Position numbers and translations under genes: made by a program
The notes under the pieces: model-generated
What the model was told of the DNA's origin: nothing
Seen by the model: only the letters and a program-made list of their open reading frames with translations
Database searches by the model: none
Assembly: GCA_014529385.2 (NCBI GenBank)
Contig: CM043962.1
Location: 92,950,180-93,014,179, forward strand
From: Adiantum capillus-veneris
Lineage: Eukaryota; Streptophyta; Polypodiopsida; Polypodiales; Pteridaceae
Direction: 5' to 3'
Length of the DNA stretch: 64,000 nucleotides
Shown here: piece after piece, positions 49,691-62,620 of the stretch
Position numbering within the stretch: position 1 is the first letter of the stretch
How the letters are laid out: each line of letters starts with the position of its first letter

Positions 49691-49901
49691 GTGCCCTCCA
49701 CCCGGCTCCATGCTTCCCTGCACTTGCCTGTTCCTTGCAACCGTGTCTACCCTCCGCCAGGTTCGGGCCGACTCTGTCGTGCAAGCTCAAAATGCCCCTT
49801 AAATTTCCCAAAATTCCCAAAACACCCCTGATAGCGATAGTGATATTAAATATTTCCAAAATAAGAAAACTTGCTGCTTTTCATAAGAACATTGAAGATT
49901 G

Positions 49902-49972
<71 letters not shown>

Positions 49973-50480
49973 ATGTGCCATCTGTCCCTCCTTTTCACCT
50001 CAAAATCATACAAGCATCAAAGGGGATTCCACTTAAAGAGACCCTTGAAAAGATTGGCATTGCCTACTAGATGCTTTCTTTCCTCATGGTCTAAGCTCAC
50101 TATAGTCAACTATAACATTAATTGTGAGCTCAAGTATTTAGACAGCCTTAAGCCACATAACCAAAACACACTATTTGGCTTTGTTGGAAAATGTTTTTTA
50201 TCTCTTAATGGTGGCCAGTGATGTAAGTATTTCAAGAAATTTCTTACACAAATTTTGCATTTTGCTACTTTTCCTCTCCTTTTGAGGTCTATCTCATAGA
50301 GCATCATTATTGTATGCGGGTGTAGATCTTATCAATTACTGCATGATGGTTGGTTATCAGATGTGGAACATCATGAGTAGGTAGTTGCACCATTTCGATG
50401 TTATATATCAGAAATTGTTCAAATGATTGACTATTGTATGTTGATGATGAAGGATCCAGATTCTTGCCGCTTGTCTATCT
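47731..50480. other. Intergenic DNA with CA and CT microsatellites
   Basis: CA tract at 49636-49685 and CT tract at 49904-49968. A frame at 49147-49902 consists partly of CA repeat and shows no domain. A 50-codon stretch (48600-48749, HDIPDKKFLNDSF) looks coding in composition but was not recognised. No RNA gene was found. Confidence 0.5.
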
Positions 50481-50514
50481 TCTCTTGTTTAATGTTCATT
50501 ACCATGTTTTTTTT

Positions 50515-50760
50515 CAGCTTGAGGATATTCATTCTCATACACAATGTGGATTGCCTTTGTTCACCAATCTGTTCCACTTTGGTGAACGCGATGCTTTCAA
50601 CCCATTTTTGAATGGGCGTGTATGTGTTCTCAAGATTCACCCAAGATGTGGTTCCTAGTGAAGGTTGCTATCAATAGGATAGACCGTTGCAACAAGAATT
50701 GCATCATATGCCATGAAAAACAGAAATAAATTGAAAGTCAAGGTGCGAGCTGTAGGAAAG
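50515..50760 (+). pseudogene. Possible relic of host-gene exons with Cys-rich motif
   Basis: After a T-rich stretch ending CAG (50519) the frame LEDIHSHTQCGLPLFTNLFHFGERD opens, followed by a stop, then IDRCNKNCIICHEKQ in another frame. The Cys spacing resembles zinc-binding segments near PARP6/8-like or other plant domains, from memory only. Stops and frame changes make it a pseudogene if it is one. Confidence 0.2.
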
Positions 50761-51045
50761 AACGCATATGTGTCGGCTACCAAAATGCAACATATTATCA
50801 ATTTAGAGTAATACAAAATTTCTCATATGAAGAAGCACTTGTATCTCTCAAATTCATGCCCTATAGTGCATGTTACCCCGTAGCACAACTTGTTTTTATC
50901 CGAGCCTCTTTAATGATGAAGCATATAGACTTCCTAGTGCAAATCTTTTTACTTTGTTTGGGGGGATTCCTTTATGGGCCTCCTAGTCTTATGTTTCTTC
51001 ATTCATCATGGCTAGGAATTATTTGTGTGGGTCTTGCTTTATTTC

Positions 51046-53941
51046 CTTTGTCACTTGGGGCCCCATCAGGCGGGGTCCTTATAAGTTGGTAGGACTTCTT
51101 CTTTTGTTACTTGTTCTTCTTAGGGTTTAGGCCCCTCAATCGACATCTGCAAGTTGGCTCCACTCTTGGGACTTTGATACGTCAGCAATTTGTGACATCT
51201 CCCCTTCTTCAAAGAGAGTAATTGTCCATGATTACATCATATCTGCAAAACAACTCAAGTTAGCTCAAAAAAAATATCTGAGTGTCATTCCGAGGGACAA
51301 TCAGTTTGCTCTTTTTGTTAAGGAGTTAGCTTCTCCTTTCGGCTCTTTTGATCAAGGAGTTAGCTTCTCCTTTCATCCATATCGGAACTCTTGATATTCC
51401 GGCGTAGTAAAATTAGCCATCACACCCAGACCGTACTGATCTTCCACGTGTGTTTGATGCACTAAAATTACAAACCCAGAAATCTTATCCAATTAGGAAT
51501 ATTCAATAGTTGACACATTACAATGCAACACAAATGCTTACATATGCATGTAACAAGAGACAACAAACAGCGCCGCTCAGCACTCCCCAGAGACAAACGG
51601 TCTGCGGTATGAAGCTACTCAATGACTACCTCGTCCGGGCCTTGAGCTGAGAGGACTGTACAACCAAACGCTCCCCAGACCACGGTCTGCGTCGCTTGGA
51701 GGTTCAAGCATACAACCAAACGCTCTACAAGCATTAGCGTGCGTCATTCCGAGGTTTTCTAGCATACAACAAAACGCTCCCCAAGCATCAGCCTACATCG
51801 TTTCGAGGTTCAAACAATACAAAAACATTATTTCTCACTTCTCCACCCGCAAGTAAAATCACCAATTATTGAAACCAAGATTAAAACCAGATTCATACAA
51901 TTCAAATCAGCACCAAGACATGTTTAAAATAGATAGCATCCATTTCAAACAAATTTCAAACAATAATTTCTCAAACAATGTTCAAAAGTATCTAGCTAGA
52001 AAACAACTAGAGAGGTCATTCAGGGTTTTGTTCGGACAACCAAACTTTGTGGACAACGGGCTTGCCCTTTTGCATCACGGTGATGGTTTGGTTCCGGACC
52101 TGGAGAGTTGCATCATTCTTGTCTTGCCAGGGCATGCCCAAGAGAACGTCGCAATTGCCTAACTTCATAATGTGGAAATATTCAGCTTTTCCATGATAAT
52201 CTGTATAGTTACTAGAAGTGCACCAATGAGAGGTACCACTTTCTCAGTTTGCCCTTGTGGCTAGCTCAGCTTCAATTTTTCCACCATCTGCATCATAATC
52301 AAAGTGCATTTGCTTCAAGAATTCTGGATGGATGAAGTTCTCCATAGCTCCGGGGTCAAAGAAAATAAGGGCTTTCAAGCTGTTGACTTTTCCATAAGCC
52401 CTGCATAGTTCATTAAAACTCTCGAGGTGTATACCATAAATATCGGGTACTAGTCCAATAGCAGGTCTAGCGTTCTTGGCCAGAGGTGGGGCCTGAGGGA
52501 TCTGTCTGACGTGGGAGCAGAAGATTGCACTGAGGACGTCGAGGCTAGCTCAAGACATGTATTGAACGTATGCCCTATTTGGAAACATTCGAAGCATCGA
52601 CCTTCTTGTAACAAGGCGTCTCGTTGATGTTGTGTCAGACAAGGCCGTTGAGGTTGATTTTCACGGGATTCTCGAGAATTTGTTCGTTGTTGTCGATAGT
52701 TCTAGTTAGTGGCCGTAGGTTCTTTTGTGGTAAACTCTAACTTTCCTTTCATAAGCTTGTAGTCGATCGTGGCATTGTCCACAAGCTCTTGCATGAGACT
52801 TGCTTGAAGAGAATATATTCCTGCAATGGTGATGGTAGTCCAATGGTGTAGCGCTCGTAGTGGTCCTCTAAGGGAATGAACTTAAACAAGGACACCGGAA
52901 GGTACACATCGAGAAACCTTTGGTTATAGTCGTCCCTGGTTTCGGTGGCAAGCATTTTCAAGCTGCCCCACTCTGCCAAAATCTGGACTTCAAACATCGA
53001 AGTCATGTAAGTATGTGCAAAAATTGTCTTGAAAGCTTGCCAGGTCCTTGGAGCATGCGGTTGTGTCGGGATTGAACTCCAACATTGCATAGCATTATCT
53101 TTAAGAAATCCCGCTGCTCGAGAAATCTTGGATTCTTGTGTATAGTTCCCCAAAGCATAGATGTTGTTGAATTACTGTAGGAACTGCAATGCTTCTTGCG
53201 ATCTTTCACCCCGAAAAAAGTAAAAAATTTGACTGTCATGCCACCATCTTTCAAATCTTTGGGTTGGTTGGGCGCATATCCCGGGTACGGATAATAAGGG
53301 TATCCATATGGGCTCCAACCATTGTAGCCTGGCGGTAGTGGTGGTGGAGGTGGGGACAATGGCGGTGGCAAAGGCCGTTGCACCGGATCAGGGTTAGATG
53401 GCTGCACCGTATTCCTAAAGACTCCCCCAAACGGAACAGACGGCTGAGAAGGTTGCCGGTTGGAAGCTCGTACTTTCTGGTACCGGAGGAGGAGGTATCA
53501 CCTGGAGCATCAGAGGGGGTAATATGTAGCTCAAAAATTGTTGAAAACTTTGCAGTATCCGAAGATTCTGCCGAGGATGCCGTGAAAGAATGTCTTGAAG
53601 CTCGTTGAGCAAAAACTGTAAATATTTTGCTGAATCCATGAGTTCCAAGTCTTGGGTTCTTTATGGCTTATGCCCTGTAAGACACAACGATGAAGGCGGG
53701 AGAGTGCCCGATGCACGATAAGGTAAGGGTGAGAGTGGCTAATAAGTCCGGGATCGGAGGCCGAAGATACCTCAAATAAATTCCAGAAGTCTCTGGTTTT
53801 CCCAATTTGCTCTTTTGTGGGACCCATATGCTTTCAAAAAAGCACACGCCTGATGCTCTGATACCACTGTCACAAGACGGGCACCACGTGCCAATAGAAA
53901 AGAACAGATTGAACAGACTTTTAGCACTTCAATAACAACTG

Positions 53942-54031
<90 letters not shown>

Positions 54032-54186
54032 CTTTATGTCACTTGGGGCCCCATCGGACGGGGTCCCCATAAGTTGGTAGGACTTCTTCTTCTATTACTT
54101 GTTCTTCTTAGGGTTTAGGCTCCTCGGCCGGCATTTGTAAGTTGGCTCCATTCTTCGGGACTTTGACATGTCAGCAGTTTGTGACA
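51046..54186 (-). mobile_element. Family D LTR element: gag-protease only, minus strand
   Basis: The 5' LTR is 53868-54186 (319 bp, on minus TGTCACAAACTGCTG...CTTGTGACA). The primer-binding site GTGGTATCAGAGCATC lies at 53852-53867 in reverse. The 3' LTR is partial (about 51046-51198, same text GGGGCCCCATC and GTTGGTAGGACTTCTTCTT). A purine tract (GAAGAAGGGGAGA in reverse) lies at 51199-51211. The interior codes for Gag, a zinc knuckle and a protease-like segment, but no reverse transcriptase or integrase. A GA tract (53946-54027) sits in the 5' LTR only. Confidence 0.8.
52010..53830 (-). pseudogene. Gag-protease of family D element, broken
   Basis: In order on the minus strand: MDSAKYLQFLLNELQDIL, a Pro/Tyr-rich linker (53407-53240), Gag core (FLKDNAMQCW, WQAFKTIFAHTYMT, DDYNQRFLDVYLP), zinc knuckle CFECFQIGHTFNTC (about 52610-52570), and a protease segment LKALIFFDPGAMENFIHP (about 52380-52330) with later LLGMPWQ (about 52145-52125). 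The frame changes near 53190 and 52750 and stops occur, so it is not functional. DPG replaces the usual DSG/DTG triad, as in the gypsy pol at 42790. Confidence 0.75.
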
Positions 54187-54326
54187 TGTCGATACTAAGA
54201 GTCAATGTTTACTAAGACAATTTATGGCCTATGTCTGTTTTTTAGGCGTAATCGAGGGCGATTACAATGCTTTCAAGAGGGGGGTATGTCACAAATGGGT
54301 GACGTGGCATGGCATCAGACCCCCGG
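54187..54326 (+). mobile_element. Family B fragment: internal tail and LTR start
   Basis: Bases 54187-54276 match the family B internal tail (TTTACTAAGACAATTTATGGCC, AGAGGGGGG polypurine tract) and 54277-54326 match the LTR start TGTCACAAATGGGTGACGTGGC. It is cut on the left by the family D LTR and on the right by the Tat-type LTR, both probably later insertions. Confidence 0.7.
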
Positions 54327-55269
54327 TGTGACATGTGGTGTTAGAAGCTGGACACACCCCACGGCAACTAACTACTCGGAAGATTATTATTTTTGTAATT
54401 ATTCATTCATTGAGGAAAACCTGATTTTTCACCTTGTAAATATTGGGACTTACAGAAGTTTCCAGATTGTATCCCAGTTTTGATAGTTAGATTGAGTAGT
54501 GGTTGATTTTGGAACTTTAGGGTTTGAGAATTGTAAGGTATATATACCACTTTTGATCTTAATGAAAGACCTTTTGTCATTTTTAAAAAGAAGTTTTGAA
54601 GTCTGTGAGTGAGCGTACTGTGTACGAGAGAGAGTGTGAGCTTCATCTTGACGCTACGTGTGCACCGGTGGTTGGAATCAAGTGCGGAGAAGTGCAGCGT
54701 GTTGCCCTTGACGAGAGCTACGCGTCGATACCTACATTGCGCGCGTACGATCCGGTTTTGCGAACTTCTTCTACGAGCTTTATCTGGTGTTTGGGTGAGC
54801 ATACGTTATCCGATTTTGCATTGCAGCATATCCACACGTTCACATTGAGTAGAGCTACACATTAGGCACTTTAGATTTCGAAAACGAAGACCTGCAAATT
54901 TCGGCCAGACATCCTACGTGATTTTGCACCGGGTGTTTTGGGTTGGGGTTTTGGTTCATAGAACTTAGGGAGAGCGACCTATTGGTATTAGTAGGGCCTC
55001 TTTCAAGTTCTATGGTGTTTCGAGATTGTTTGATGGGTGTTCGGCTCTAGAAAGCGTTGTAGGAAGTTTCCTCTTATGCACTCTTGAAGGCTGTGACTTA
55101 GACAATTGGTAGAGACCTCTGTAAGAATTAGTTAGGAGTCGGTCGAGTGTAGGTTGACACCTTATGTTTGCTTCCACGCGCCTGCGGGTCGAGCTTCGTC
55201 CTTAGCTGACATTATATGTTAGGTGAGTTCTCGCTGTGCTGATGTCTGTCGCGGCGTATCCGTCCAACA
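54327..55269 (+). repeat. 5' LTR of Tat-type element (start approximate)
   Basis: The end CA at 55269 is fixed by the primer-binding site. The start is placed at TGTGACATG where the family B fragment stops. GGTATATATACC (54537-54548) could be a TATA region. A half-site of the leader palindrome occurs at 54907-54918. Confidence 0.65.
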
Positions 55270-55270
55270 T

Positions 55271-55288
55271 TGGCGCCGTTGCCGGGGA
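55271..55288 (+). other. Primer-binding site, tRNA-Asp type
   Basis: TGGCGCCGTTGCCGGGGA is complementary to the 3' end of plant tRNA-Asp(GTC), the known primer of many Athila/Tat elements. Confidence 0.9.
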
Positions 55289-56211
55289 CGAAAACCTTAG
55301 GTAGGTGACCGAGACTAATCCTTGAAGATTGGGATTTTTGGCTTGCCAAGAGTTTCGTTTTACATTTAGATAGGATTAGAGGGTGGAGGACTCTCTAGGT
55401 CTTAGAGGGAGTCTAGGAAGCGTATGTCTGGCCCAGATCCTTCGAGTTAGGTAGATTAAGTAGACCAAGATAGTTTTAGGTAGTAGTCGAGTTCTTAAGT
55501 AGGAATTGGAGTGGTAGAAGTAGTGAGAGGAGAGCTTGAGAGTTCGGAGAGGCCAGAAAGCAACCAAAACACCATTATCACCATTTCACATGATGAGTAG
55601 GAGTAGAGTAAGTAGAACATCATGATTCAAGATCTAGAGCATTTCATGCATGTATACTTGCTTGGTAAAGTCATCACAAGTTTGTAAAATACGCAAAAAG
55701 ACGCAAAAGTGTGTTTGAAAGCCTAAGAGAAATCCAAAAGTTACCGTGAGTGTTTCTGATAGAGCTACAGAGCATCAGAAGCATTTCTGTCTACAGGCTA
55801 ATCTGGTGGGAATTTTGGGATTTTGAGTTGACCAGTGTGTTCAGAAGGTGGGGTTTACCCTAATTTCAACTGGAAAGTGAAAATTTGACCATATCTTGAC
55901 AACATAAGGCCAGATAGACTGAAATTGCCAGACATCCTACCCAAATTGTGCCAAAACATTATTTTGAGACCAAAACCATAAGATGGCAGCATGAGCATGT
56001 CTTGCATGATATATTCAGTGACTGAGAGGGGTTTCACCTCATTTGGGTGAGAAAATTGGGTTCAAAGCAGACTTTAACACTTTTGACTGAAAAAGGCAAG
56101 AACAACTAAAATTGGGGACTTTTGAAATCCAAACCAAAATCTAAGCATACCACTGGGTTACTGACATCAAGGGGAAGCTGTGGGTCAAATTTGGGGTCAA
56201 ACAGGCCAAAA

Positions 56212-56620
56212 AGACATCCTACGCGTAGGATGTCTTCTGTGTGATTTTGGACTCCAAACCAAATTTTGAGTATACCAAAGTGATCAGCAACTCAAGGGGA
56301 GCCTGTGCTTTGAGTTTGAAGCCATTCTGATGAAAAAGACATCCTACGCGTAGGATGTCTAAAGCAAGAAATTGAAGCCAAACATTGACAGTGGGCATAG
56401 CAAGGTGTTGTATAGCCTAAGGCAAGCCTCCTGTCAATTTTGGTCCAAGTTGGAGTTGATCAAACAGGCTGTCGGAACAGATTTCTGACTCATTGACTAG
56501 CTAATAGGGGTGTCCAAATCAAAAAGTAAAAACAGCTGTGGGCTCAGCACATCAAGGGGAAACCATAGTGCAAAAATCCAGGCAAAACAAAGCAGGAGAC
56601 ATCCTACGCGTAGGATGTCT
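56212..56620. repeat. Left cluster of 24-bp palindromes (3 copies)
   Basis: Perfect copies at 56212-56235, 56337-56360 and 56597-56620 consist of AGACATCCTACG and its reverse complement, with ACGCGT in the centre. Spacings are 125 and 260 bp (about one and two units of 125-130). Each is preceded some 50 bp upstream by TCAAGGGGA and otherwise diverged sequence. A lone half-site lies at 55930-55940. Confidence 0.95.
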
Positions 56621-57020
56621 ATTGGGGCTTACTAAAGAGAAAATTTGACTGGGCTTAGACAGTGAGATTCCATTTGGCTTAAGGGTTCTAGAACTTCTTT
56701 CAGAAGTGAATTTGGACCTTGTTTGTCCATTTGACAGAGCAAAGACTGAATTCAGACTTTTTTTGCGTAAATTGACCAACATCTGAGGGAAGTACAGTTT
56801 CAGATTAGCAGACCTAATCCAGAACATCATCAGTTTATAAAATACAGTAGTGGTTGAGATTAACTCTCCAGCTATACCAATCATTACTAAGATAACCTCC
56901 AACAGATAAATGCTTTGATTCGATTGTTGCCAAAATTAAACGCTTATGTACATGTATATTCAGCAACGAAGTAAGAAGTTGTGCGGAGACTGATCCTTTG
57001 CCAGGTGAGTAGTTGGATTT

Positions 57021-60000
57021 GTGATAAATTGCATTGATAAGTTTGATGAATTTAAATCAGGAAGATACATTGTTAGAGACCAGAAGGTGGCAGGTGACCA
57101 AGGTAGCTTAGTGTCCACCGAAGAGAGTGTAACTCAGGCAAGGTTAGATCCGCTAGCATCGATTACTGAGGAAGGTAGTGATACTGACACTTCGTCAGAC
57201 AAATCTTTCTTCATGATGGGTAGCCAACAGCCAGGAGGTTTCACATACGACGGACCAATGCCAGGAGGAAGTACCTCCCTGAATCCTTTGAATGATTCCA
57301 AACTCACTGTGATCTTCTTAGAAGGAACAAACTCGAGGGGAGCCCTAGTCTATTCTGACTATGGAGGACGCAAGTGCATTTGCATCAAAGAGAGGCCAGC
57401 TCAGAGATTGGAGATAATCTGAGTCTATGATGATGGAGATAGATTCTGAGATGAAAAGGGGAACCACTATCTAATAGTTAGTAACCGTGAAGATTACAAC
57501 AGATATGGAGATAACGTGGCGAAAGGGAAAATGGCCACCAAACATTGATCGGCCCGGAGCTATTTTTATGTATGATAAGAAAACAACCAGGGTTCCAACT
57601 TATAATGAGAACATGGGAATCTACGAGCATGAGAGTGAGGGTATAGTCGCTTACTTTCGCAGCAAAGAACCATACTTAAATGAATTAAGCAAAGACAAGG
57701 TTCTTTACTTATTCTCTTATGAAACTGCCATGGGGAAGGGTATAGTCTTTGTTGATAGATACGGGCGAGAATACCAACGTATTCTCCCAGAGGAGGTAGA
57801 AAGGGCAACAGGTCCAGGAGCATCAGCACATGCCCCTGAAGAAGTGCCAAGAGCCACCTACACCCCAAGTAAGTCAACAAATCCCTTTTCTGATGAGTAT
57901 GACACTACCTCACATTCCACCCGACCGCAAGCATTTGACAACCAAAACCAACCAGCAAACCAGCCATCATTGCAGGCATGGCTTCGATAGAATGCAACAT
58001 TGGAACAAGACCGAAACCGAGATGGTCATCAGGCCACACGAGGGCTAAGGGATCTGCAAGAACCACCACTCTATTCAAGGTATCAAGGAGAGAGTAAGCC
58101 AAAGACTCAAGGGTCATCAGAGCCTGGAGGGCCACCAATAGAACGAGTTCGAAGAGATGAACCATCTCTGGCGAGAACTGTTAGAAATTATGGCTTAGGA
58201 GCACCACTGGGAGAGGAACCAGCCTATTACAGAAGACCTGAGGAGGTATATCGATTAGGACGTGGAGATCCAATGATGAGGTTTGTAGACCATCGGAGAA
58301 TTAGACCTTCTCAAGTGCAAAAATGGGTAAACAAGAAATACACAGGAAGCAAAGACCCAAGAGATCATGTAGCAGCCTTTGTGCGTGTAATTAGAGCCGA
58401 AGAGGTGTTAGACTTTCCTACCCAATTTGCAGGGTTTGGACTAACCCTACAGGATGACGCTGCCACTTGGTTTGACTCTGTAGAGCGTAGAGACTTTGAG
58501 TCTATGGAGGAAGTGTTTGACGAATTTATGGAGGAATTCTCACAGAGGGGGATAGCTCATAATACCGTCTCACAAATCCATAAATTCAAATAGAAAGATG
58601 GAGAATCTGTACGAAAAGCAACCCTAAGACTAAAAAGATATGTTAAGTTTTGTCCAGTGGAAGAATTGCCAACTCAGTCCAAACTTATGCTGATATTCAT
58701 CCAAGGACTAAGGAATGTGGATCTCCAGAAGGACTTACATATGAAGAGGAGCACGACGTTGAATGAGTTAACTAAGGAGGCTCTTTACCTTGTGGACAAT
58801 TGTGCGGTCTACAAAGAGGGGGGGTTCATGGACCTTGACGACGATTCATCTTCACAATAAAGTGGAAGCAAGTCTTCTAAGACAACACCGAAAGGAGAAG
58901 TAGCTGTAAACCAAGAGCTGCTTGTAGATGAAGTGCTAAAAAAGATTAACTTGTACGCCAAACCCCAGGCAACCCCAGGCTAAACAGCCCAAGTGGTGTG
59001 CTATTGAACAAAAATGGACAAACCATGGGACCGAGGAATGTTATTATAACAAGGGATATGTGAGAGAGAGACCTTACGCTCCCCAAGCTCCGGTAGCTTC
59101 TCCTCAAGTTCCATCGATGCATAGATATCAAGCAGGCAACCTACCAGGACGTATAGGTGTAGAAAGACCACAACCGATGTTGGGGCAACAACCACCCCTA
59201 CGAGGATTACGAACAGTTGGTATAAGATACACACCAACCGTAACTGAATCAGAGGATAAGACTTTGGTGCCTATGCATGCATATTATGAAGATCCCAATG
59301 GATATGCGGCAAACTCTGTCTATTATCCACCGGAAGAGCCCTCGACACCAGAACCATGGAGCATGATAGGAAGTACAGGACCACCAACTGCGGCACAAGC
59401 AGCAGGAGAAGGAAGATATAGCTTAGATGAACGAACATTGTTGTTCATAGCCAATGGAGGCATGGGCAGACAGAGACATGCATACCAACAAAGAGGAGCT
59501 CAAGGAGCACCTCAACAACCCAAGGGACCCTGCTACAAGTGTGGTGGAGACCATTGGCTAAGAGACTGTCCTCATGATGAAATCATTAGAGTCAATGCAT
59601 ACTGCACTGAGTGTGGAGTTACTCATTTGATTCCAGATTGCCCTAAAAACCTGAGCAAAGGAGCAAAAACCACCTTGAATATGCTAGAAATAGTACCTTC
59701 CAGTGGAGGGTCGGAAAATGAAACAATCATACCTATTCAGGCAGTAACACGAGCCCAAGCTCAAAGAATGACGAACCAACCCATAGTTGAAGAGCCAAAA
59801 ACTGATGCCCAAAGTTCAGAAACGAAAGATCAGAGAAGCACTTGGAAAGCTAGAAAGGCGCGTATGAAAGCCAGGAAGGAACGAGAGCAAACAGCTCTAT
59901 CTGAGGAGTTGAAACATACAAAGGATAGATTAGAGCGGTTAGAGGATCTAGCTAGCTTAAGCTCACACACCACGGCAACCATAACACCCAAGGAAATAGC

Positions 60001-61699
60001 AAAGCCCAAAAGTGCGGGATCAGGAGGATCTGTACTGGCAGACAAGGTAAATGAGCAGTTGGATGCGCTTCTAAAAGCTTATGAAGCTAGACTCAAAAAG
60101 AAACAAACCCAGGAGCAAAGGTGGATGACTTATCCATATGCGAAAATAGAAAAACAAAGGTTAGAAATGTGAAAAAGGATGATTGAAACAACTCAATCAT
60201 TGATGGAAGACCCGCTGGGTAAACCTGCAAATTGGCATGAGGCACCAGCTCCAACCCCTATCCAACCAACTTTACAGAAACATGTAGAAACAAAGGAAAG
60301 ACTCACTAATGCCTATGAGTCCAGAGGAGAGCCTGTCATAGTGCCAAATACCACGGATGAAGCAAGTGACGGGTTCCAGCCTAAAACATTGGCAGAAATG
60401 GGTAAGGACTGTAACGGTCTAGACGATCTGTGGAAGCAAATCCGTGAGGCCAACGAGGCTAATAGGATGAGTAACCACATGAATAGCACGAGAAAAGAAA
60501 AGAATGTAACCTTACCTCCTATTGAAGAATTTGAGGCAAAGTCACAAATGAACTTTTAGATACATTCACAAGGGGGAGACCAAGGATCAATTAGTTCGGG
60601 GCACAACCAACCAGACTCACTGAGAACTTTACCCTCTTACCTAGGAGAGTATGAAGCCAAGTCGGAAGTGAGAGAAATCCCATCTCAAAGACTTTCTTCT
60701 AACAAAGTGATGGATTCACAAGGATTGATTGAGTTATTGTCCACCCCGGTGGCATGCACAATCACATTAGCAGAACTCCTAAGGTTACGACCAAACATGT
60801 GGACCACAGTAGGTAAATGCTTAGAAAAATTTGGAGTGAAAGACCCCACCTTGAGGCTACAGAAAGGGATCAGAGAGTTGGACAGGCCTCAACTAAACAC
60901 TAGGCCAATATCATTAAACAAGGTTGGAGAGTATTGCGAGGGAGAAGATGGAAACACAACGCTACCAGTAGAATTCCAAGGAGTAGTTTCCAAAGGTATT
61001 CTTGACAGTGGAGCGGGAGTTGCTATTGCCACTAAGAAAATTTGGAAAAAATGGGAAAAACCAGCTTTGAGAGCTACCACAATGAAATTGCAATTGGCAG
61101 ATGGGTTCATGGAGAAGCCTCTAGGACTCTTAGAAAAAGTGATTGTCACTTCGTGCGGAATCGAGTATGAGCATACATTTGCAATAGTCGATTTTGACAA
61201 AAAGAACAATTATGAGATCATCTTGCGAAGACCATTCATGCGACAAATGAAGATGGTCCAAGATTGGGGTTACGACCACATATACCTCAGACATGGCGAG
61301 AGAACAACTAAAATACACTTGAAAGACCATAGTTACAAAGATGTGAACCAAACACCTGTGAAAGAGTTTGATTCAGCTACCGTAGCAGGATCAGAACTCC
61401 CAGCATGGATAGGGCAACAAAAGGAGCTATGGATGTGTGGAGCTTCACATTGTGGAAGCTTAAGAAGAGAGGAATGTGTCTTAGAAAGAGCGATAGAAGA
61501 CAAGGAGTCTATTCCGAAACCTTTCCTTGAAGATGCCTTGGAACCTCTAGAATGGGAACACATACTAGCAACATTGGATGTCTGTACCATTACAAATATT
61601 ACAACAACAAAATTTTGCGATAAGGATGGCTATGATGTGCTACCCTATTACATGGTAAGCATTATACCAGGAGAAGATGAGACGATAGAACCACCATAG
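57021..61699 (+). pseudogene. Gag-protease of Tat-type element, decayed
   Basis: The product runs through an N-terminal region, a retrotransposon Gag domain (VQKWVNKKYTGSKDPRDH, DDAATWFDSVERRDFES, LKRYVKFCPVEELP), two knuckles of CX2CX3HX4C type (CYKCGGDHWLRDC at about 59530-59570 and CTECGVTHLIPDC at about 59603-59642), a Lys/Glu-rich coiled-coil-like stretch (59830-60170) and an aspartic protease (GILDSGAG near 61000, then NYEIILRRPFM). In-frame stops lie at 57988, 58591, 58858, 60170 and 60557; in the leading part (another frame) at 57420 and 57450. A 10-bp tandem duplication (58961-58980) accounts for one frame change. Reverse transcriptase does not follow. Confidence 0.88.
58961..58980 (+). 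repeat. Exact 10-bp tandem duplication causing a frameshift
   Basis: AACCCCAGGC is repeated twice in a row. The gag frame is in phase 1 before it and phase 2 after it, which one extra 10-bp unit explains. Confidence 0.85.
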
Positions 61700-62620
61700 C
61701 AAGAAAGAAAAAACCATTGTCTCTCTAACACTGTAAGCTGTGGGTAAACCTGTCCTGCACCTGTACTGTCTCTCATTGTCCTGTCACTGTCCTGTAAGCA
61801 TAGACTGCGACAATGCCTCAATGGCAGTAAATCAAAGATGCAATCCCAATTGTCTAACTCACAATCAATACATCCTAGCTGCCTATCTAAGGGTGCTCGA
61901 GGGATCGCTCCAAGACCTGTATCACCGAAAGGATCTCAACATTCGAGAATCCCCCAGCTCAATAAAACCTCACTCGACCCTCAACAAAGGCTGCAGTAAA
62001 TCTGACAATACATAGACTTCCCACAAAATCATACATCCACAAATTTCCCACTATATGTTGTAACCGCTGCGGCGGTTATTTGCTGCGTGACTCACAGCCA
62101 GCAAACCCTCAACAGACATACATCATCTCTGACAATACATCCCATGTGGAAGTACCTGCAATGTCAGGATGAAATCTAGAATATCAAGCAGCAAACACAA
62201 GCTACCTGATGAACTAGTGGATGTCGCCTACAGTCTGTGTGTAGATGCGCCCGTGTCGTATGTGACACGCCTCCAAGAACTGTGAGCCGTCCTTCGATGT
62301 GCAGATAGCCACAAATCAGCACTCCGGGAGTGCCGATATCCTCAGCACCTGTAGTCATAGGCCAAAACCCCAAATTTGCAGAGTCGGATTTGCACCCACC
62401 GAGACCACGTAGTCGAAAATGGCCTGCGCACAACTTTGTCGAAGCCGAATGGTGGTCGAGATGACCTTAGAATGAAATTCTGAGAACACCGAGCCCTTAA
62501 CAAGAGGCAATAATGGGCCACAGACCTACCAAATCTTGTCCAAATCACATGAAACTTGCACAACATTCACCAACACATCACCAACCAATTTGTGTGGTCA
62601 GAAGCAAAAATTGGTGAAAT
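61700..62620. other. Non-coding stretch of Tat-type element
   Basis: No protein, palindrome or repeat recognised between the end of protease and the right palindrome cluster. Confidence 0.5.

Noticed and set aside
49147-49902. 251-codon open frame
   Set aside because: It spans a CA tract and ends at a CT tract, shows no domain, signal or splice context, and no coding bias that I could see.
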